DNA of 5,031 nucleotides from Spirochaetaceae bacterium (GTDB lineage Bacteria; Spirochaetota; Spirochaetia; Treponematales; Treponemataceae). The stretch spans positions 1 through 5,031 of the forward strand of contig JAITWB010000091.1 of assembly GCA_031285525.1 (NCBI GenBank). The letters run 5' to 3'. The notes below the pieces were generated by a model that was given only the letters and a program-made list of their open reading frames with translations, was not told the origin of the DNA and did no database searches. Both the position numbers and the translations under genes were made by a program. The stretch's first letter is position 1; each line of letters begins with the position of its first letter. Below, in pieces: positions 2,525 through 5,031 of this stretch.

Positions 2525-5031
2525 ACAGAGAGGTCAAATTCGAGCTGCCCTCCGTCTGCGGCTGATCTGAATATCTGTTGTACGTTGAAACCCGCAGTCA
2601 TTCCTACGGCTTGTGCGGTGGGGAGCAGTTGGGTTTCGGCGTAGTAGCCGTAGTCGATGGGGGCGGGGTTTCTGGACTGGGTACGCTGTGAGAGTGCTTC
2701 GGGGCCGTTTTGGGTGAGCAGGTATTCTACGGTTCCCCGTCTGTTTTCCCAGCCCAGGGCGCGGGCGACTTTTACGTGGGGAGGGGTGGAGGCGGTGTAT
2801 TTTTCCGGTATTCGGCGCAGTTTTTTTCTGAATACCAGTTCCGAGTCCAGTTCGCCGCTGTAGAGTTTTTTGATTTGGGTGTTGATGAAGTCCATGAGTA
2901 CGTCAGGAGAGGCGTCGTTAAAGAGGTGTGTGAGCAGTTCTCTCTGGAATCTTCTGGCGAGCTCGGTGTAGTCGCTCCGGGCGGCTTCCATTCCTTTTAT
3001 TTCGAGGGAACCGCTGGGGCTGTTATTGCAGTAGAGGCTTTCGTTTTTGACGCCGGAGACACGCAGTCCTGCGTAGCCCTTTGCCCTGCCGCGGCCGCTG
3101 TCTTCGCCGGAGCGGAGCCTGCCGTCTCCTCGGAGATGGGGGATGAAGAAGCGGCGGTAAAGTTTTTCGAATCGGATATTGATAAATGACTCGACAGAGT
3201 ACTCTTTCTGTATAGATTCTGAGAGTTCTCTGTTTAGCTCTGTTTCCAGGCGGGGGTATAGATCGGAGCAGGCTTCTGCTTCGGCGGTGTCGTCGATGTT
3301 GGTTTCTACGAATACTGAGTCGGTGTCTCCATAAAGAACTCGATAGCCTCGTTTTTCGAAGAAGTCTCTGGCGAAGAGGAGCATTTTTTTGCCGAATGAG
3401 GTGATGGCTCCGGCGAGTTCTGTGCGGGCGTATTTGCATTTTGGGGTGCCGAGGACGCCGTAGAAGGAGTTCATCAGGATTTTGTAGACATAGGCTGACG
3501 GCTCATCTCCTTGGGCTATCGCTTTGAGTCGTTTTGCGAAGTATTCGCCGATGAGTTCCGGAAGGATGCCCGGGAAGTTTTCCGGTTTTCTGCTGAACCG
3601 GGCTCCGTTGGGAGCAGAGATGTATCTACTTGGTTCGTTGGGAGCGGGGGAATCGGCGTTAGGGGATGTCTCTAAAAGAGCCCGCTCTTTTAGAGACGCT
3701 TCGTAGGCGTAGGGGTCAATGTTGAAGGTTCGCATGATGCTCGGGTAGAGGCTGCGGAAGTCGAAGACCGCTACCTGGCGGAAGAGTCCTGCCATTGGGT
3801 CGAGGACGGTTCCGCCTGCGGCGCCGGAAACTCTTCTTTGGGTAGGAGGGTTTGGTTCCAATATGCCCCTGCGACGGAGTTCTCCGGCGTAGACCCGTTC
3901 GAAGGAGGCGACGCTTGTCCAGGCTTTGTCGATGCCGACTCCGGTGAGGGCGGCTCTGGCAACGGTGTGTTCGATGAGGTGCCGTTTTTCGAGGATGTCC
4001 AGAACGAGGTCCGCATCCATGAGGCAGTAGCGGCAGAATTCAGCCTGATCTTCTGTATAAAGCCTGTCTATTTCGGCGAGTTTTTCTTCGCCTGTGAGGT
4101 GTATGGTTTTTCCGGTTCCGAGGATGTGCTGCGCTACCGAGTCTAGGGTGTAGGAGTCAAATTGTTCGTGGTTTGTCCGTACCATGCGGAGGGCGTCCAG
4201 TACTTGCCGTCCCGGGAGGAAGACTGCTGCGGAGCGTTTGACCTCGATGGTGCCAGCTTCGCGTCCCTGGGCTGTTCCGTCGGTTTCGGCAGGGAAAAAG
4301 GTTCCCGCTTCTACTGAGCGTCCCAGGGTGAAGGGGACGCCGGTGCGTTCAAAGGCTTCGTAGAGCCGGGGGAAGTCGAAGTCGATGACGTTCCAGCCGG
4401 TGATTATGTCGGGGTCGAGGCTTTGTATTTCCTGAACCAGTAGTTGTATCAGTTTCCGTTCGTTGGATACGGCGGTTACCTCTGGAGGGATATTCGGGGA
4501 GGTCCATATGCCTTGAAAGAGTACCCGGCGGCAGCGCTCGCTGTGATTGTGGGCGCCGCCGTCATGGCTTTGTTCCCTGGTGCAGGAGAGACCGACGGAA
4601 CGGATTTGCCGGGTGTGTTCGTCGGTTTCGATATCGAGGGAGAGGACTCTGAGGGGTATCTGTACGGAGTTGTCGGGGACGATTTCGGGGGCGGGGAATA
4701 CCAGGTCTGCGCTTCTGCCGGGACGGGTTTCGCCGGTGATGCGGATTCCTCCGCGGATGTTGTTTTCTATGAGGTAGTCTCCGCCGCCGTTTGGGGAGGG
4801 GCTGAATGTTTCGATATGGTGATTGGTGAGTATGTTTTGCAGTCGAGTGAGTTCTGCGCGGTTGTTTGCCGTTATGACACAGCAGGGGGCGCCGTCGAAA
4901 GAGGAGAGGTTTGAGTCTTCAAGTACGGGCGGATGCCGAAGATGGGCTGCTGTAAGGGTTCTCTCTGCTGCGGCTTTGTCTCTGGAACGGAGGTAGAGAC
5001 GGGACTTGGGCTGGGGGCAGACTGCAGCAAA
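2521..5031 (-). CDS. polB: DNA polymerase II, family B, with 3'-5' exonuclease (5' end outside window)
   Basis: The frame is open from the right edge to TAG at 2521-2523, giving 836 visible residues numbered here from the edge. It aligns well by memory with E. coli Pol II (783 aa), and probably only some 20-40 N-terminal residues are missing. Exonuclease motifs are intact: SLDIET (D133, E135), GWNVIDFD (N214, D219) and YCLMD (Y335, D339). Polymerase motifs are also intact: motif A DFRSLYPSI (424-432), motif B KILMNSFYGVLG (517-528), motif C YGDTDS (D569, D571) and KGYAGL (651-656). The end carries QLEFDL (829-834), where E. coli has its beta-clamp-binding QLGLF. So it should be an active proofreading polymerase for repair and replication restart or bypass, working with the sliding clamp. 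The A-B interval is about 19 residues longer than in E. coli and is encoded by repeat-like DNA (3606-3697). The methionine at 4185 is internal, after the exonuclease motifs I and II. Confidence 0.93.
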   Translation of the reverse strand, partial: FAAVCPQPKSRLYLRSRDKAAAERTLTAAHLRHPPVLEDSNLSSFDGAPCCVITANNRAELTRLQNILTNHHIETFSPSPNGGGDYLIENNIRGGIRITGETRPGRSADLVFPAPEIVPDNSVQIPLRVLSLDIETDEHTRQIRSVGLSCTREQSHDGGAHNHSERCRRVLFQGIWTSPNIPPEVTAVSNERKLIQLLVQEIQSLDPDIITGWNVIDFDFPRLYEAFERTGVPFTLGRSVEAGTFFPAETDGTAQGREAGTIEVKRSAAVFLPGRQVLDALRMVRTNHEQFDSYTLDSVAQHILGTGKTIHLTGEEKLAEIDRLYTEDQAEFCRYCLMDADLVLDILEKRHLIEHTVARAALTGVGIDKAWTSVASFERVYAGELRRRGILEPNPPTQRRVSGAAGGTVLDPMAGLFRQVAVFDFRSLYPSIMRTFNIDPYAYEASLKERALLETSPNADSPAPNEPSRYISAPNGARFSRKPENFPGILPELIGEYFAKRLKAIAQGDEPSAYVYKILMNSFYGVLGTPKCKYARTELAGAITSFGKKMLLFARDFFEKRGYRVLYGDTDSVFVETNIDDTAEAEACSDLYPRLETELNRELSESIQKEYSVESFINIRFEKLYRRFFIPHLRGDGRLRSGEDSGRGRAKGYAGLRVSGVKNESLYCNNSPSGSLEIKGMEAARSDYTELARRFQRELLTHLFNDASPDVLMDFINTQIKKLYSGELDSELVFRKKLRRIPEKYTASTPPHVKVARALGWENRRGTVEYLLTQNGPEALSQRTQSRNPAPIDYGYYAETQLLPTAQAVGMTAGFNVQQIFRSAADGGQLEFDLSV
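3606..3645. repeat. 10-bp direct repeat within polB, 30-bp period
   Basis: CGTTGGGAGC occurs at 3606-3615 and 3636-3645, with flanks extending similarity to 13 of 16 bases (3604-3619 against 3634-3649). The 30-base period equals ten codons, and each copy encodes an APN triplet (visible residues 463-465 and 473-475). It looks like local duplication in a low-complexity Ser/Pro/Asn-rich linker between polymerase motifs A and B. Confidence 0.6.
3668..3697. repeat. Perfect 14-bp inverted repeat with 2-bp centre, inside polB
   Basis: GTCTCTAAAAGAGC (3668-3681) is an exact reverse complement of GCTCTTTTAGAGAC (3684-3697), with CC between. It encodes the residues SLKERALLET (about visible 446-455), in the extra segment between polymerase motifs A and B. 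It is more A+T-rich than the surrounding polB. The length and near-zero loop make chance unlikely; it may be an in-frame remnant of a palindromic element. No T-run makes it a convincing terminator. Confidence 0.7.

Noticed and set aside
2710..3189. + strand open frame of 159 codons opposite polB
   Set aside because: It covers the polB segment encoding motif C and the thumb, shows compositional bias only, and has no start signals or recognisable protein features.
3023..3439. Minus strand frame of 138 codons in another phase of polB
   Set aside because: Arg/His/Leu-rich translation is typical of a shifted frame of a C-rich gene; the polB frame here contains catalytic motif C.
3668..3697. Intrinsic terminator inside polB
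   Set aside because: There is no T-run after the stem on either strand and the polB frame continues through it.
2521..4185. A separate 554-residue polymerase starting at the ATG at 4185
   Set aside because: The frame is open upstream to the window edge and encodes exonuclease motifs I and II, so the methionine is internal.
4444..4914. Long + strand open frame of 156 codons opposite polB
   Set aside because: It is in codon register with polB on the opposite strand, has no ribosome site, and is explained by G-rich composition and the lack of TTA, CTA and TCA codons in the polB complement.

Overview
The window carries five protein genes plus the 3' end of a sixth, all ordinary chromosomal-looking genes. 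There is no rRNA, tRNA, insertion sequence, CRISPR array or recognisable defence system. The mix suggests a Gram-negative-type anaerobe or facultative anaerobe with an outer membrane: the end of a Na+-pumping decarboxylase beta subunit, a membrane-anchored LuxR-type regulator, a small outer-membrane beta-barrel, and a DNA polymerase II of the E. coli PolB kind. My best guess is a free-living spirochaete (Spirochaeta/Sediminispirochaeta-like). This is an inference from gene content and style and could be wrong.

Layout. 1-348 (+): C-terminus of the decarboxylase beta subunit, then a 44-residue single-pass OadG-like small subunit, as the tail of a sodium-pump operon. 349-477: a long perfect inverted repeat running into a probable extended -10 promoter. 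478-801 (+): an unrecognised 107-residue soluble protein with its own promoter and a downstream hairpin. 821-859: a 14-bp-stem hairpin shared by this gene and the convergent gene. 858-1640 (-): a regulator with six predicted membrane helices and a C-terminal LuxR-type HTH, starting at TTG. 1641-1873: a divergent control region with a hairpin and two tandem GTAAC-N4-GTTAC dyads spaced exactly 21 bp apart. 1874-2524 (+): an outer-membrane beta-barrel protein with a signal peptide. 2521-5031 (-): polB, complete at its C-terminus, with the start beyond the right edge. Its stop overlaps that of the barrel gene in a shared CTAA.

How the parts may work together. The Na+ pump couples decarboxylation to sodium export. 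The membrane LuxR protein and the barrel gene are divergent around a clear operator-like array, so regulation of the barrel (and perhaps of the regulator itself) from that array is a reasonable hypothesis. PolB is a proofreading repair/translesion polymerase with no evident functional tie to its neighbours.

The most unusual signals are the 21-bp-phased dyads in the divergent promoter region and a perfect 14-bp inverted repeat plus a 30-bp-spaced direct repeat inside polB. The latter encode an apparent extra segment between polymerase motifs A and B. I did not find a convincing undescribed multi-gene system.
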